Positions 34,979 through 44,643 of a DNA stretch of 64,000 nt are shown here, piece after piece. The position numbers were made by a program, and so were the translations under genes. How positions within the stretch are numbered: the stretch's first letter is position 1; each line of letters starts with the position of its first letter. Under the pieces are notes generated by a model. The model had not been told where the DNA came from. It did no database searches and saw only the letters and a list, made by a program, of their open reading frames with translations. The DNA is from Pantoea sp. Mb-10 (GTDB lineage Bacteria; Pseudomonadota; Gammaproteobacteria; Enterobacterales; Enterobacteriaceae): assembly GCF_021272205.1 (NCBI RefSeq), contig NZ_JAJSDX010000003.1:372001-436000 (forward strand). The letters are read 5' to 3'.

Positions 34979-35629
34979 ATGTTGATTAATCTGCTGGGTT
35001 GCGATGGCTGTGGTAAATCAACCCAACTGCGTCAGGTCATCCCCTGGCTGGAAGCCCACTACGATCGGCCCGTTCGGTCATTGGCCAAGCGGGATGCGCT
35101 TAACCTCGCGGCGATCCCGGAGGCGCGCTACTTTGGCTGCGACTATCGCACCCTTATGTACGAGATCCTGCCGGAGATGCGTGGGGCCAGCCGGGCGCTG
35201 TTTCTCTTTAACCTGCTTGCCATTCCGCTTTGTCACCAGCCGGTACAACCCGATGAGATTGTTATCCTGGACGGCGGCTGGCAGAAACATGTGGCCACCG
35301 AGATGGCGCTGGGCCTAGATGAGCACTGGCTTACGCAGCTGATCAGCATTTTTCCCCAACCGGATCTGACGATTTTTCTCGATGTCGAACCCGCCACCAT
35401 CCTCGGCTGGCGCAGGCACAACCACGAGACCCACGCCCCCTATGAGTGTGGCAACCAGCCAGACTGCAGCGACGCCCGTTTTCTGGCGCACATGAACAAG
35501 GTCTACCGCATTTTGCACAGGCAGAGCCAGGAACAAAACTGGACGCGAATCGACGGCAAGCAACCCGCGACGGCGGTGTTTGAGGCGATCACCCGCACCC
35601 TCGCCGCCACCTTTGAACCCACACGCTGA
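34979..35629 (+). CDS. P-loop kinase, thymidylate-kinase-like fold
   Basis: 216 residues with Walker A GCDGCGKST at residues 7-15, a DGGW Walker-B-like stretch near residue 98 and an R-rich lid (LGWRRHNHETHAPYECGNQP). Chromosomal tmk is elsewhere and the lid differs, so this is likely a dedicated kinase for a pathway intermediate. 48 bp after the PP-loop gene. Confidence 0.7.
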   Translation: MLINLLGCDGCGKSTQLRQVIPWLEAHYDRPVRSLAKRDALNLAAIPEARYFGCDYRTLMYEILPEMRGASRALFLFNLLAIPLCHQPVQPDEIVILDGGWQKHVATEMALGLDEHWLTQLISIFPQPDLTIFLDVEPATILGWRRHNHETHAPYECGNQPDCSDARFLAHMNKVYRILHRQSQEQNWTRIDGKQPATAVFEAITRTLAATFEPTR

Positions 35630-35656
35630 CAGCGTGATATTGATCAGGAGTCAGTT

Positions 35657-36589
35657 ATGGATATTGAAGTCTCGTTAAGCGGCGAACTCCCCGACGCGCG
35701 TATTTACGAAGAGGTCTCGGCGGTGGGCCTGCTCCGCGGTGAATATATTTTTCGCCGCGCCGGAAAATACCTGACCGCCCCCGACGGGCGTCAGATCATG
35801 GAAGAGTATATTGAGAACGTTCTGCGCACCTTCCCGGATAAAGATGTCTGGTACCGTTTCGTGGATGCGCCAGCCAATGAAATCAATATGCTGGAAGGCT
35901 ACGACGAATATGTCTTGGAAGAGTTCCCCACCATCGGCTTGCGCGGCATGCGTCGCGCGATGGAACTGCCCCGCACTTTCGATCTGGAATTCGACGTGAT
36001 CACCACGCTCGCCAGAAAACATAAAAATCTGCACATCATGTTCCCCTACATCTGCGAAATGTCAGAAATTGAATTTGGCATGGATTATGTGCGTCGCTTT
36101 CAATTCCCCAACAAAGTCTCCTGCATGATGGAAACCCCGGCCGCCCTGTGGCACGCCAAAGATATCCAGCGGCTCGGTCTGGAGAACTTCTTGGTGGGCA
36201 TGAACGATCTCAGCAGTCTGGTGGTGGGAGCCAGCCGCGGCAGCGGTTTCGATCGCCATAACCATCCGGCCATTATTGGCCTACTGAAAACGCTGCGCCA
36301 GACGCTCAGTGACGGACGTCTCAGCATCGCCGGCTATATGAAGCCTGAATTTCTGGATATCGCTAAAGAGACCGGGATGGATGCCATTACCGTGCATTAC
36401 TCCTCTTTCCCGGCCTTTTTTGGCGACCGCTTTGCTGACTATCAAGACATGGACTTCATGCTGAACTTCAAAAAGCAGGATAACCGCAAGCGTCTGAGAT
36501 TGTGGGCGCAGTCTCTGCTGGATGTCGCTAATGACACCAGTTCCATGACGATTCAGGGTCTGCACTGGCATAAAAAAGCCAAATCGTAA
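35657..36589 (+). CDS. stand-alone PEP-utilising TIM-barrel protein
   Basis: 310 residues matching only the C-terminal PEP-binding barrel of PEP synthase, PPDK and enzyme I: GLLRGEYIF, LRGMRRAM, HIMFPYICEMSEI, CMMETPAALW and FLVGMNDLSSLVVGASRG all align with family motifs. The swivelling phosphohistidine and ATP-grasp domains are absent. At the position of the proton-donor cysteine (CGE in relatives) it has SIAGYM. So it should bind PEP or pyruvate but probably performs different chemistry. Confidence 0.8.
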   Translation: MDIEVSLSGELPDARIYEEVSAVGLLRGEYIFRRAGKYLTAPDGRQIMEEYIENVLRTFPDKDVWYRFVDAPANEINMLEGYDEYVLEEFPTIGLRGMRRAMELPRTFDLEFDVITTLARKHKNLHIMFPYICEMSEIEFGMDYVRRFQFPNKVSCMMETPAALWHAKDIQRLGLENFLVGMNDLSSLVVGASRGSGFDRHNHPAIIGLLKTLRQTLSDGRLSIAGYMKPEFLDIAKETGMDAITVHYSSFPAFFGDRFADYQDMDFMLNFKKQDNRKRLRLWAQSLLDVANDTSSMTIQGLHWHKKAKS

Positions 36590-36603
36590 CGGCTGGGAGG
36601 CGT

Positions 36604-38736
36604 ATGGATAACGTGGTGGTGGCCATCGTCGGCGGCGGTCCTCGCGCAGTGTACGCCCTGGAGCGTCTGCTGGCGCTCTTGACGCGCCATCCGCCTGCCC
36701 ATCGGCTTGCGATACATGTTTTTGATAACACAGGACGCTTTGGCGCAGGGATGGCGCACAGCGATCGGCAGAGTAAAAGCTGCTATCTCAATCGCCCGGT
36801 TGATCAGATTGCCTTTGCCGCCGATGAATCGGTCAGTGCGGCCAACGCCCTGCTTCCCGCGTCGTTGCGCCGCAATTTTTATCACTGGTGTCGCCAGCGT
36901 TTTTACGCCACAGGCGATGCGCGCTTCAATTTACAGCCCCATGATATGCCGCATCGTTATTTACACGGCCTGGCGCTGCGTGACTATTTCGAGACTTACG
37001 CTAACGCGCTGCGGGCGCTGCCTGGCGTCGAATTGACAACCCATGCTGAAGCGGTGATGGGTGTCACGCGCGCCTCCCCTTTCTTTCAGCTGCATACCCG
37101 TCAGTACCCGAGCGGTTTACGTGCCGACTATGCGCTCTTTGTGACCGGACATACGCCCTGTCGGCCCCACTGGCAAACGGCGGAAGCGCGTTATCAGCGC
37201 GGCTTGCGCTATCACGCTTACGCCTATCCGCTAGATCGGCTGGACAGCGTGCGCGCCGGGAGCCGGCTCGCCCTCAGCGGGATGGGCCTGACCGCCATCG
37301 ATATCTGCCTGCATGTCACGGAGGGGCGCGGCGGACGGTTTGTGCGGGATGAGCAGGGAACCTTGCATTATCACGCCAGCGGCAATGAGCCGGCCCACAT
37401 TATCGCGATCAGCCGAAGCGGCCAGTTGTACACCGCCCGCGCGCGCAATCAAAAAAGCGCCGCGGATTTACACCGACCGCGCTTTTTTAGTGAAGAGGCA
37501 ATAGCCACACTGCGGCGTCACCGCGGCCGCGCCACCACGCTCCGCGATGGCAGCGTTTGCCGGCAGCTCGACTTCCGGCAGGATATCTTTCCGCTGATCG
37601 TGCTGGAGATGGCGTGGATCTACTACCGCACGCTGCTGGGCGAGCGCTTCGTGCAGGATGCCAGTGCAAGGCTCGCCCCGCTTTATCAGGCATTTTTAAC
37701 GGCCTCGGTCTCAGCATCGGTAAGAGAGAATGCTATCGATACGCTGATGGCGTGCTGGCAGGACGCGTTTCGCCAAATGGCCAACGCGCTGAACCAGGCT
37801 ATTCAGGGCAGTGTCACTCCAGGCCCGGCGGTACAGGCCGCCGCCGCCGCATTTGTGCGTACGCTGACGGACGAGACGATCGCCCCCGAGCACGCGGTTG
37901 ATCGGCTGCGATCCCTTACGCCGTCGGCGATCAAATGGCGCCACGACCCGACGATTTTTCACCATCAATTCCACTGGCAGACGCTGTTTTATCCCCGCAT
38001 GCGAGGGCATCGGCCTGGCAAAGCAGCACACCTGGAGGCCCTTGCGCGCGATCTGGCGTATGCCGCACAGGGCAATCTCGCGAATCCGCTGAAAGCGGCC
38101 TGCGACGGCGTCTGGCGCGATCTGCGCGCCGTGTTCTCCGCGGCCACCGATTTCGGCGGGCTGACGCCGGCCTCGCAGCAGGATTTTATGCGCCACTGGC
38201 TTTCACACTATAACCGTTTGTCCAATGGCGCCGGGCCAGACGCGATGGAAAAGCTGGGCAGCCTGATCGCCAGTGGACGGGTAATTATCGCCCCGGGCGG
38301 AACCCGCGTCAGCGCCTGCGGCCCCCTGCGCGGGTATCGGCTCACCGGTCGGCACTTTCGGCAGCAGGTTGATCACCTGTGCTGCGCTCGGTTACATCCG
38401 TTTGACGCGCGTCGCCAGCGTGATCCGCTCTACCCGTCCCTGATCGCATCAGGGCTGGTGCGCCTGTGGGAAAACCGCGGCGCAGACGGCGCGCGCTTTA
38501 CGCCCGGTGCCCTGGATTTAACGCGCGACTTTCACCCGGTAGATAACCAAGGCCACGTCGAGCGACGCCTCACCTTTCTGGGCGCGCCGGCTGAGGGACT
38601 CTGTTTTTTCCAGAACGCCGCCGCCCGTCCCGACACCAACAGCGCCATTCTCAGCGCCGTTAACCACTGGGCAACGGATCTGCTGGCGCAGATAGCAGCC
38701 CGCACCCAGCCGATCACAGCAACGGAGCGACTATGA
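36604..38736 (+). CDS. large FAD/NAD(P)-binding protein
   Basis: 710 residues. N-terminal Rossmann motif VAIVGGGPRAVYALERLL with downstream GRFGAGMAHS, and a second nucleotide-binding stretch LALSGMGLTAIDICLHV near residue 225, typical of the FAD-NAD(P)-binding family (PF13454-like). The C-terminal ~350 residues are helical and not recognised. A flavin oxidase or N-hydroxylase is possible. Starts 15 bp after the PEP gene; its stop overlaps the next start (ATGA). Confidence 0.72.
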   Translation: MDNVVVAIVGGGPRAVYALERLLALLTRHPPAHRLAIHVFDNTGRFGAGMAHSDRQSKSCYLNRPVDQIAFAADESVSAANALLPASLRRNFYHWCRQRFYATGDARFNLQPHDMPHRYLHGLALRDYFETYANALRALPGVELTTHAEAVMGVTRASPFFQLHTRQYPSGLRADYALFVTGHTPCRPHWQTAEARYQRGLRYHAYAYPLDRLDSVRAGSRLALSGMGLTAIDICLHVTEGRGGRFVRDEQGTLHYHASGNEPAHIIAISRSGQLYTARARNQKSAADLHRPRFFSEEAIATLRRHRGRATTLRDGSVCRQLDFRQDIFPLIVLEMAWIYYRTLLGERFVQDASARLAPLYQAFLTASVSASVRENAIDTLMACWQDAFRQMANALNQAIQGSVTPGPAVQAAAAAFVRTLTDETIAPEHAVDRLRSLTPSAIKWRHDPTIFHHQFHWQTLFYPRMRGHRPGKAAHLEALARDLAYAAQGNLANPLKAACDGVWRDLRAVFSAATDFGGLTPASQQDFMRHWLSHYNRLSNGAGPDAMEKLGSLIASGRVIIAPGGTRVSACGPLRGYRLTGRHFRQQVDHLCCARLHPFDARRQRDPLYPSLIASGLVRLWENRGADGARFTPGALDLTRDFHPVDNQGHVERRLTFLGAPAEGLCFFQNAAARPDTNSAILSAVNHWATDLLAQIAARTQPITATERL

Positions 38737-39764
38737 CGGCGAACCCAGCATCATGTTCAAGCCAACGGCAGTTTCGTGAGCGCCTCCGGGCGCGCCTGGC
38801 GCGAAACACCCATCAGATTGTGTTTGCGCTGGATGGCATCCCCGGTCATCTGGTGGAGACGCTGTGGAACACGCCGGTGATTGAGCGCTGGCGCGCGGTT
38901 TTTCCCACAACCTCCACCACCGGATGGCTCAGTAGCCTCACCGGACTCAGCGTGAAAGCGCACGGTATTCCCGGCGTGGTGTTCCGCGCCAGCAACCAGC
39001 CGGATTCGCTGATCAATCTCTGCCAGTATCAGGGGGAAGCGCTGGACATCCCCACCGAGAACATTTTCCATGATGCGCGCCGCAGCGGTTACTTATCGCA
39101 GGCCGTGATAGGCGATCTGCTGCCGATAGAAGGGGCCTGGACGCGGGCATTACTGGACGGCGCAGCGATCCTCGACCGGACCGCATTTTTTACGGCGCCG
39201 CCGCAGTCGGTTCAGGCGCGTCTCGACGCACTTGACGCAGCCATTGAACGCGCACTCCAGCGCGCCGCGACGCCGACTGTGGTCTGGGTGTTTATCGACG
39301 TGGATCAGTACATTCACACCCACGGCTATGACGCGCACGTTCTCGCCTTTTTGCGCGGCGTTGAAACGCGCGCCGTCGCGCTGGCGCAGCGGGGCATTGA
39401 TGCCATCGCCCATTCCGATCATGGCCTGGTGCCCGTGATCCACGACGCGCAGATCGCCCACCACATTGCCCGATTGTGTCACACCTTCGACGCCACCATG
39501 GGGGGCGCCGGGCTGACGCGCTGGTTCTACGTTCCCGCACCTCACCTCACCGCCTTCCAGCGTGCCCTGACGGCGTGCCTCGGCGAGGTGGCCGACGTTA
39601 TTCCTGCCGCAGAACTGGATGACGTGCCCGCCCGCGCGGGCGATCTGTTTCTGATTGCGCGGGGTGAACGCTTTATCGCCCCGCCGCACTACCGGTATGA
39701 GCATGGCGCACGCCAGCCGGATGAACTGGACGTCTTTTATGCCGTATGGGAGGCACCATGCTAA
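38733..39764 (+). CDS. alkaline-phosphatase-superfamily phosphodiesterase/nucleotide pyrophosphatase
   Basis: 343 residues with the superfamily's metal and nucleophile positions: FALDGIPGH near the N-terminus, TTSTTGWLSSLTG with the likely Thr nucleophile, a DVDQYIHTHG site and IAHSDHGLVPV near residue 228. No signal peptide. Could remove phosphate or a nucleotidyl group installed by the kinase and nucleotidyltransferase in this operon. Confidence 0.75.
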   Translation: MTANPASCSSQRQFRERLRARLARNTHQIVFALDGIPGHLVETLWNTPVIERWRAVFPTTSTTGWLSSLTGLSVKAHGIPGVVFRASNQPDSLINLCQYQGEALDIPTENIFHDARRSGYLSQAVIGDLLPIEGAWTRALLDGAAILDRTAFFTAPPQSVQARLDALDAAIERALQRAATPTVVWVFIDVDQYIHTHGYDAHVLAFLRGVETRAVALAQRGIDAIAHSDHGLVPVIHDAQIAHHIARLCHTFDATMGGAGLTRWFYVPAPHLTAFQRALTACLGEVADVIPAAELDDVPARAGDLFLIARGERFIAPPHYRYEHGARQPDELDVFYAVWEAPC

Positions 39765-40831
39765 CGCGGGCCATTGATTCCTATCGCGATCTCAAGCTTG
39801 ACGATACGTCAGCGCAGCTAAATCTGGCCTGGACCCAGGATGAGCGGGAGTGGATCACCCCTTCGCTGCACGGCGTGATTACGCGCAGCCTGGAAGCGGA
39901 AATCCAGGGCCAGCTGCCTGCCACGTGGCATTACGCCGTGGATGATCCCTGGGGAGAGCAGCGTCTTGCGCCTGCCATTGCCCACTACTTTGGCCTTCCG
40001 GCGCAGGCGTTTTCCCTGACCTGCGGTGCGGGCGTGATTCAGCTGTTGAGCGTGTTACCCACGTTGAGTGCCGGGCGGCACGTTGCCATCGCAGGCGAGG
40101 TCTATCCGGACTTTCCGTGGTGGTTACGCCAATCCGGACGGCATGCCGAACGTCTCACCGTCGAAACCGTGGCAGAACGCGTCCAGCAGGCTCGTCGGCT
40201 GGCGTGCGATCTCTTCTTCATGGAGCGGCCTGTACTCATGGACGGTGCCGTGATGACGCTGGAGAGCGTGTATGAACTTGGCGAGGCGCTGGCGCGTGCG
40301 GGGATCACGCTGCTGATTGATGAATCCAATGCCAACTACCTTCCGCCTGCCGCGAGCGCGGTGCATCTGCTGAGCAGTCTGCCTAACCTGATTGTGCTGC
40401 GCGGCGTGTCAAAAGCCTGGGGTTTGGGGTCACTGCGCATGGGGTTGTGTCTTTCCTCTCCCGCGCTCAGGAACAGGCTGCGGCAGCGGATTCCCCCCCT
40501 GCTTAATCCCTCTTTGACGCTGCGTATTGTCTACGAGGTGCTGATGGCCGGAGACAGTACCGCCGCACTGCGGGCGCGCATTCAGCAACAGAAGCACCGC
40601 GCGATCGCGCTCTTCGCTGGCTGGCCCGTGATCCCCTCCTGCGAGGCGATGCCCTATCTCTTTCTTCCCCCTTGCCAAGCGGCGGCGCTGCAAACGCGGG
40701 GAATCAACGGAAAACTGCACCATTTCTGGCGGGAAGCCGACACCTCCACCTCCCTGCTGCGCCTCAGTGTTCCGCTGGAGGCCAGCAGAATGCAGCGGCT
40801 GGAAAAAGCCCTAAAGGAAGACACGCGATGA
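39758..40831 (+). CDS. PLP-dependent class I/II aminotransferase
   Basis: 357 residues from the ATG at 39758 with GGGAGG before it. PLP ligands are visible: LLIDESNANY (Asp for the ring nitrogen) and the Schiff-base lysine in RGVSKAWGLGSLRMG. Similar in size to HisC/CobD-type enzymes. Overlaps the neighbours by 7 and 4 nt. Confidence 0.83.
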   Translation: MLTRAIDSYRDLKLDDTSAQLNLAWTQDEREWITPSLHGVITRSLEAEIQGQLPATWHYAVDDPWGEQRLAPAIAHYFGLPAQAFSLTCGAGVIQLLSVLPTLSAGRHVAIAGEVYPDFPWWLRQSGRHAERLTVETVAERVQQARRLACDLFFMERPVLMDGAVMTLESVYELGEALARAGITLLIDESNANYLPPAASAVHLLSSLPNLIVLRGVSKAWGLGSLRMGLCLSSPALRNRLRQRIPPLLNPSLTLRIVYEVLMAGDSTAALRARIQQQKHRAIALFAGWPVIPSCEAMPYLFLPPCQAAALQTRGINGKLHHFWREADTSTSLLRLSVPLEASRMQRLEKALKEDTR

Positions 40832-42054
40832 CAGACACGCAAGCTGACCTGGATCACCTTTTATGCTGTTTTTTGTTTGCCCCACAGCAGGCCAGAGAAC
40901 GGGCGCAAACGCTCACGGCCGAGCAGTGGCAGCACTGCCTTGAACGCGCCGTCAGCCATAAAATTCTGCCGGATATTGCAGCGTACTATCAGCAGTATCA
41001 GCCCTTGCCGCTGCCGGCGCGCTATCAGGCGATTCTGCGTACCCATACGGTTGAGCGCGCCAGTTGGCTCACGGCCCTGCGGCTTGCCGCGCCGTTTAGC
41101 CAACGCGCCCAAGCCATGTTAATGAAAGGGTTTGGTCATGAAATCCTCTACCCGGAAAAACGGGAACGGTTCGCAAAAGATCTGGATGTGGTGGTGGCGG
41201 ATTTCCCTGCCTTCTGCGAGATCGCAGCCCACTTGTTGAGGCATGGCTTCCATATGCCCTTTATGGCGCAGTTGATCTGGCGTAAGAAAGCCCGCTGCTG
41301 GGAGGGGTTGGCCCGCTTTATTCACCACGAGGGCAACGACGACGGCGGCGTGGAGCTGCATATCGGTGAGTTTGTGGTGGATGAACACCACAAACTTCGT
41401 TGGCCTGCGCTGCGCGCGCAGGCTACCGACGCCCACATTGACGACATTCCGCTCTGCGTGCCGGATACGCCCATGATGCTCACTGTTTTCTTCATGGAGC
41501 TGGCCACGCGCCCGGAATGCATGCTGCGGGATCTCTACGACGGCTACTGTCTGGGCATGACGCTCACCGATCGGAATCAACACACCGCCCTGGCGGCTGC
41601 CTTAAACCGTGAGGGACTGGGCGACCAGGTGAGCAAACTGATGGCGGCGTTCGCGCGCTTCCACCTCACTCCCCCCGATGGGCTGGTACAGCTTGCGGAA
41701 CAGGTTCATCACACAGGGACCCCGACCACCTCCGGCTGGCGCGATCGGTTACGCAAACGTCTCGATGCGGCTTGTCAGCACGCCCCCGGTTTACTGCGGG
41801 TATTCAGTCTTCTCGATCGCCCCTGGGCCATTGGAGTGGCGATGCAGTTTGCCATCCCGATTTACGGGATTTTGATCGCGTCGGATCCGCAACCTTTGCA
41901 CCTGCAGAAAATAGGACGTTACCGGCTACTGATGACGCCTGCTGGCACCTTTTTGCTGGGCGGTGTGGGCTTATTCAGCGATGAAGAGATCGCGTATTTA
42001 GAGTCGGTGATTGCCTCGTCGCCCTTGCCGCTTACCCCAGAGCCGGAGCCCTGA
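40828..42054 (+). CDS. nucleotidyltransferase-family protein (NTP_transf_5-like)
   Basis: 408 residues from the ATG at 40828 that overlaps the aminotransferase stop. LMKGFGHEILYP and FAKDLDVVV match the G..K..D.D core of this polymerase-beta-fold family, often found in peptide natural-product clusters such as those for lasso peptides. Probably transfers a nucleotidyl group to a substrate or peptide. Confidence 0.72.
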   Translation: MTDTQADLDHLLCCFLFAPQQARERAQTLTAEQWQHCLERAVSHKILPDIAAYYQQYQPLPLPARYQAILRTHTVERASWLTALRLAAPFSQRAQAMLMKGFGHEILYPEKRERFAKDLDVVVADFPAFCEIAAHLLRHGFHMPFMAQLIWRKKARCWEGLARFIHHEGNDDGGVELHIGEFVVDEHHKLRWPALRAQATDAHIDDIPLCVPDTPMMLTVFFMELATRPECMLRDLYDGYCLGMTLTDRNQHTALAAALNREGLGDQVSKLMAAFARFHLTPPDGLVQLAEQVHHTGTPTTSGWRDRLRKRLDAACQHAPGLLRVFSLLDRPWAIGVAMQFAIPIYGILIASDPQPLHLQKIGRYRLLMTPAGTFLLGGVGLFSDEEIAYLESVIASSPLPLTPEPEP

Positions 42055-42055
42055 T

Positions 42056-43360
42056 ATGCAACCTGCCAATGCCATGATGAAATTGGGTGCGTTCTGGTAT
42101 CCCACCGGTTACCACATCGCCGCCTGGCGACACCCGGACGTGCCCGCCAACGCGGGCGTGAATATCGACCACTGTATGGCCTTTGCGCGCCAGGCCGAGC
42201 AGGCCGCGTTTGATTTTATTTTTTTGGCGGATAGCCTGGCAGTCAAAGGCGACGATTGGGAGACACTGAGCAAAGGCGCGCACCGCTATGTCGGGCAGTT
42301 TGAGCCGCTGACGCTGCTCTCGGCGTTGAGTGCCGTCACCACACGCATCGGGCTGGTGGCTTCCGCCACCACAACCTACAACAGCCCTTACACGCTGGCA
42401 CGGCAGTTTGCGTCGCTGGCGCATTTGAGCCGAGGAAGAGCGGGCTGGAACCTGATCACCTCACAGAATCCTTTTGAGGCTGGCAATTACGGTCTGGAGC
42501 ATCATCCTGACCATGCCGATCGCTATCAGCGTGCGGAAGAGTTTTGCGATGTCGTTAAGGGGTTGTGGCACAGCTGGGATGCCTCGGCGTTCTGTTACGA
42601 CAAGCAGAATGGTCAGTTTTTTGATGTCGCTGGGCTGCATATTCTAAACCACGAGGGTGACCATTTTCGGGTTAAAGGCCCGCTGAACGTGCCCCCTTGC
42701 CCGGGCGGCGATCCGGTTATCGTGCAGGCGGGGGCCTCGGACGCCGGGCGCAGGCTTGCCGCGCGCACCAGCGAGGTCATTTTCTCCGCCCAGCATGACT
42801 TCTCCTCTGCCCACGCATTTTATCAGGACATCCACGACCGCGCCGCGCAGCTCGGGCGCCCTGCGCCAAAAATTATGACGGGTCTGTTTCCCTTTGTGGG
42901 ACAAAGCGTTCAAGAGGCGGAGGAGAAACGCGCTCGGTTACAGGCGCTAATCGACGATAACGTCGGGCTTTCCCTGCTTCAGGTGCAACTCGGCGGCGTC
43001 GATCTCACAGCCTGCGCCATGGATGCCCCGCTTCCTCCGCTTCCCGCCGGTAACGCCAGCCAGAGCCGCCGTCAATTGTTACTGGAATTGGCCGAGCGTG
43101 AGGGCTATACCCTGCGTCAACTTTGCCAACATGTGGCGGGGGCAAGAGGTCACTGGCAGTTAGTGGGGACAGCATCAGACATCGCCGATGAGATGGAGTA
43201 TTGGTTTCGTCAGCGGGCCACCGATGGGTTTAATATCATGGCCCCCTGGTTACCGGGCGGATTCGATGATTTTACCCGCTGGGTCGTGCCTGAATTAAGG
43301 CGGCGGGGCCTGTTTCGCGAGCGCTATACGGGAACAACTCTGCGCGAGCATTTGGCCTAA
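42056..43360 (+). CDS. LLM-class flavin-dependent monooxygenase (NtaA/SnaA/DszA type)
   Basis: 434 residues from the ATG at 42056. Family marks: LGAFWYPTGYH at the start, SRGRAGWNLITSQNP, HEGDHFRVKGPLN, and VQAGASDAGRRLA. These enzymes use reduced FMN supplied by a reductase to oxidise N, S or C centres. Last gene of the rightward operon; a GC hairpin follows. Confidence 0.88.
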   Translation: MQPANAMMKLGAFWYPTGYHIAAWRHPDVPANAGVNIDHCMAFARQAEQAAFDFIFLADSLAVKGDDWETLSKGAHRYVGQFEPLTLLSALSAVTTRIGLVASATTTYNSPYTLARQFASLAHLSRGRAGWNLITSQNPFEAGNYGLEHHPDHADRYQRAEEFCDVVKGLWHSWDASAFCYDKQNGQFFDVAGLHILNHEGDHFRVKGPLNVPPCPGGDPVIVQAGASDAGRRLAARTSEVIFSAQHDFSSAHAFYQDIHDRAAQLGRPAPKIMTGLFPFVGQSVQEAEEKRARLQALIDDNVGLSLLQVQLGGVDLTACAMDAPLPPLPAGNASQSRRQLLLELAEREGYTLRQLCQHVAGARGHWQLVGTASDIADEMEYWFRQRATDGFNIMAPWLPGGFDDFTRWVVPELRRRGLFRERYTGTTLREHLA

Positions 43361-43369
43361 AGAGAGAAA

Positions 43370-43391
43370 CCCGCCGGGCAGTCCCGGCGGG
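43370..43391. terminator. GC-rich hairpin between convergent genes
   Basis: CCCGCCGGG/CCCGGCGGG 9-bp perfect stem with a 4-base loop between the monooxygenase and the second metalloenzyme gene; no T run, so termination strength is uncertain. Confidence 0.65.
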
Positions 43392-43397
43392 AAGGGA

Positions 43398-44456
43398 TTA
43401 CAGGGCTTTTAACGTGCGGAGCACGTTGTCGTAATAATCCTGACAGGTTTGCAAACGTAACCGTGCACCAAAATAGATCTCTTCCATGGCTTGCGGATAG
43501 CGTTCAGCCACGGGAACAATCACATTATTAAGCCAGCCATCCGCATGATCGACATCCACAGAAATATGCTCACTGTAATAATGCACATCACGCTCCGACA
43601 GGCCAAGGCGACGACTGCCGTTGACGAGCTTTTCGTACTGCGACGGGTCAAGCAATTCCGTCATCGCCATCATGCCAATGAATTTATAATAATGGCTGCG
43701 CGTAACGCCGCCCATCATAAACAGGTTATATCCGGCCAGGCCTTGCCAGTCATACAGGTGAGTGTAGTGATCGTCGGGTAGATCGATCCCGCGTCGCTGA
43801 AGCAAATCCTTATATAAATTCACATGGGTAAATTCATTGCTCCCTTGTCCGATCTCATCCCACAAATTCTGGCTTATTTCACCACGTGTTTCCGGGAAAG
43901 ATCCCACCAAGGTCATCGCAACCAGATCGAAGAAAAGTAAATTTAATGCGCTGTCGCTTTTGAAGAAATAATAAAGCTGCTGGCTATTGGCTTCATGTTC
44001 GAGGAAATCAAACAGCGCATGGGCGGATACGGCGTGGTTTTTCCACAGCGCCTGAAGTTCTGCCACGATGTTTTTGGGCGAGAGCGAGCCGTGTGCGCTG
44101 GCGCGCCGTTTTTCGCTGGCCAGCCATTGTGATTCCAGGAAACTGCGCACCTGTAACAATACGGGATGGTATTGATTTCGACTTGAGCACGACAGCGGCT
44201 CGGCAAGGTGTGCGTGGTAAGCGTAGAAAAGCGTCTGATGAACCTGACGGAGCGCCTCCGCATCCTGATGCTCAAAGGCAGCACGGCTTGCGTGTGACGC
44301 TAGCTGCATCAACTGTGCAGGCCGCTGCGGATACTGTTGAAGGATTGCATCAATATCATTACTATCAATTAATTGCAGAAACACCGTATCTAACGTCTTT
44401 TCGCCTTGTGCGGCCGCTGCCCGGTCAATAACCGATAATTCTTCATGTTGGCTCAT
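43398..44456 (-). CDS. haem-oxygenase-like di-iron enzyme (HDO family)
   Basis: 352 residues, third of three tandem ATGs chosen for its spacing from AGGGGGG. The C-terminal half shows the family metal motifs: LWDEIGQGSNEFTHVNLY and YYSEHISVDVDHADGW (E...H and E-H...D-H sets). Members of this family cleave C-C bonds or N-oxygenate amino acids using O2. It is the second such fold in the cluster and has its own orientation, opposite to the main operon. Confidence 0.8.
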   Translation of the reverse strand: MSQHEELSVIDRAAAAQGEKTLDTVFLQLIDSNDIDAILQQYPQRPAQLMQLASHASRAAFEHQDAEALRQVHQTLFYAYHAHLAEPLSCSSRNQYHPVLLQVRSFLESQWLASEKRRASAHGSLSPKNIVAELQALWKNHAVSAHALFDFLEHEANSQQLYYFFKSDSALNLLFFDLVAMTLVGSFPETRGEISQNLWDEIGQGSNEFTHVNLYKDLLQRRGIDLPDDHYTHLYDWQGLAGYNLFMMGGVTRSHYYKFIGMMAMTELLDPSQYEKLVNGSRRLGLSERDVHYYSEHISVDVDHADGWLNNVIVPVAERYPQAMEEIYFGARLRLQTCQDYYDNVLRTLKAL

Positions 44457-44643
44457 CATCATCCCCCCTCACTGTCACAGGGTTTCGACTTTACTCAGGC
44501 AGAAACATGCATGCAACACAAATGTTACACACACGTATCGAAGGGTGGAAACGTGCCTGCTGAGGCGGAATGGGTGCGGCAGTCAGAGGGAAACGCCGAA
44601 CGTCGGGGTATTGTTGCCATTTATACGATAACTGGAGCAATAA

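Noticed and set aside
35657-36589. PEP mutase (phosphonate pathway) as identity of the PEP-binding protein
   Set aside because: Its motifs are those of the PEP-utiliser C-terminal barrel, not the isocitrate-lyase-type PepM active site, so phosphonate production is not supported.
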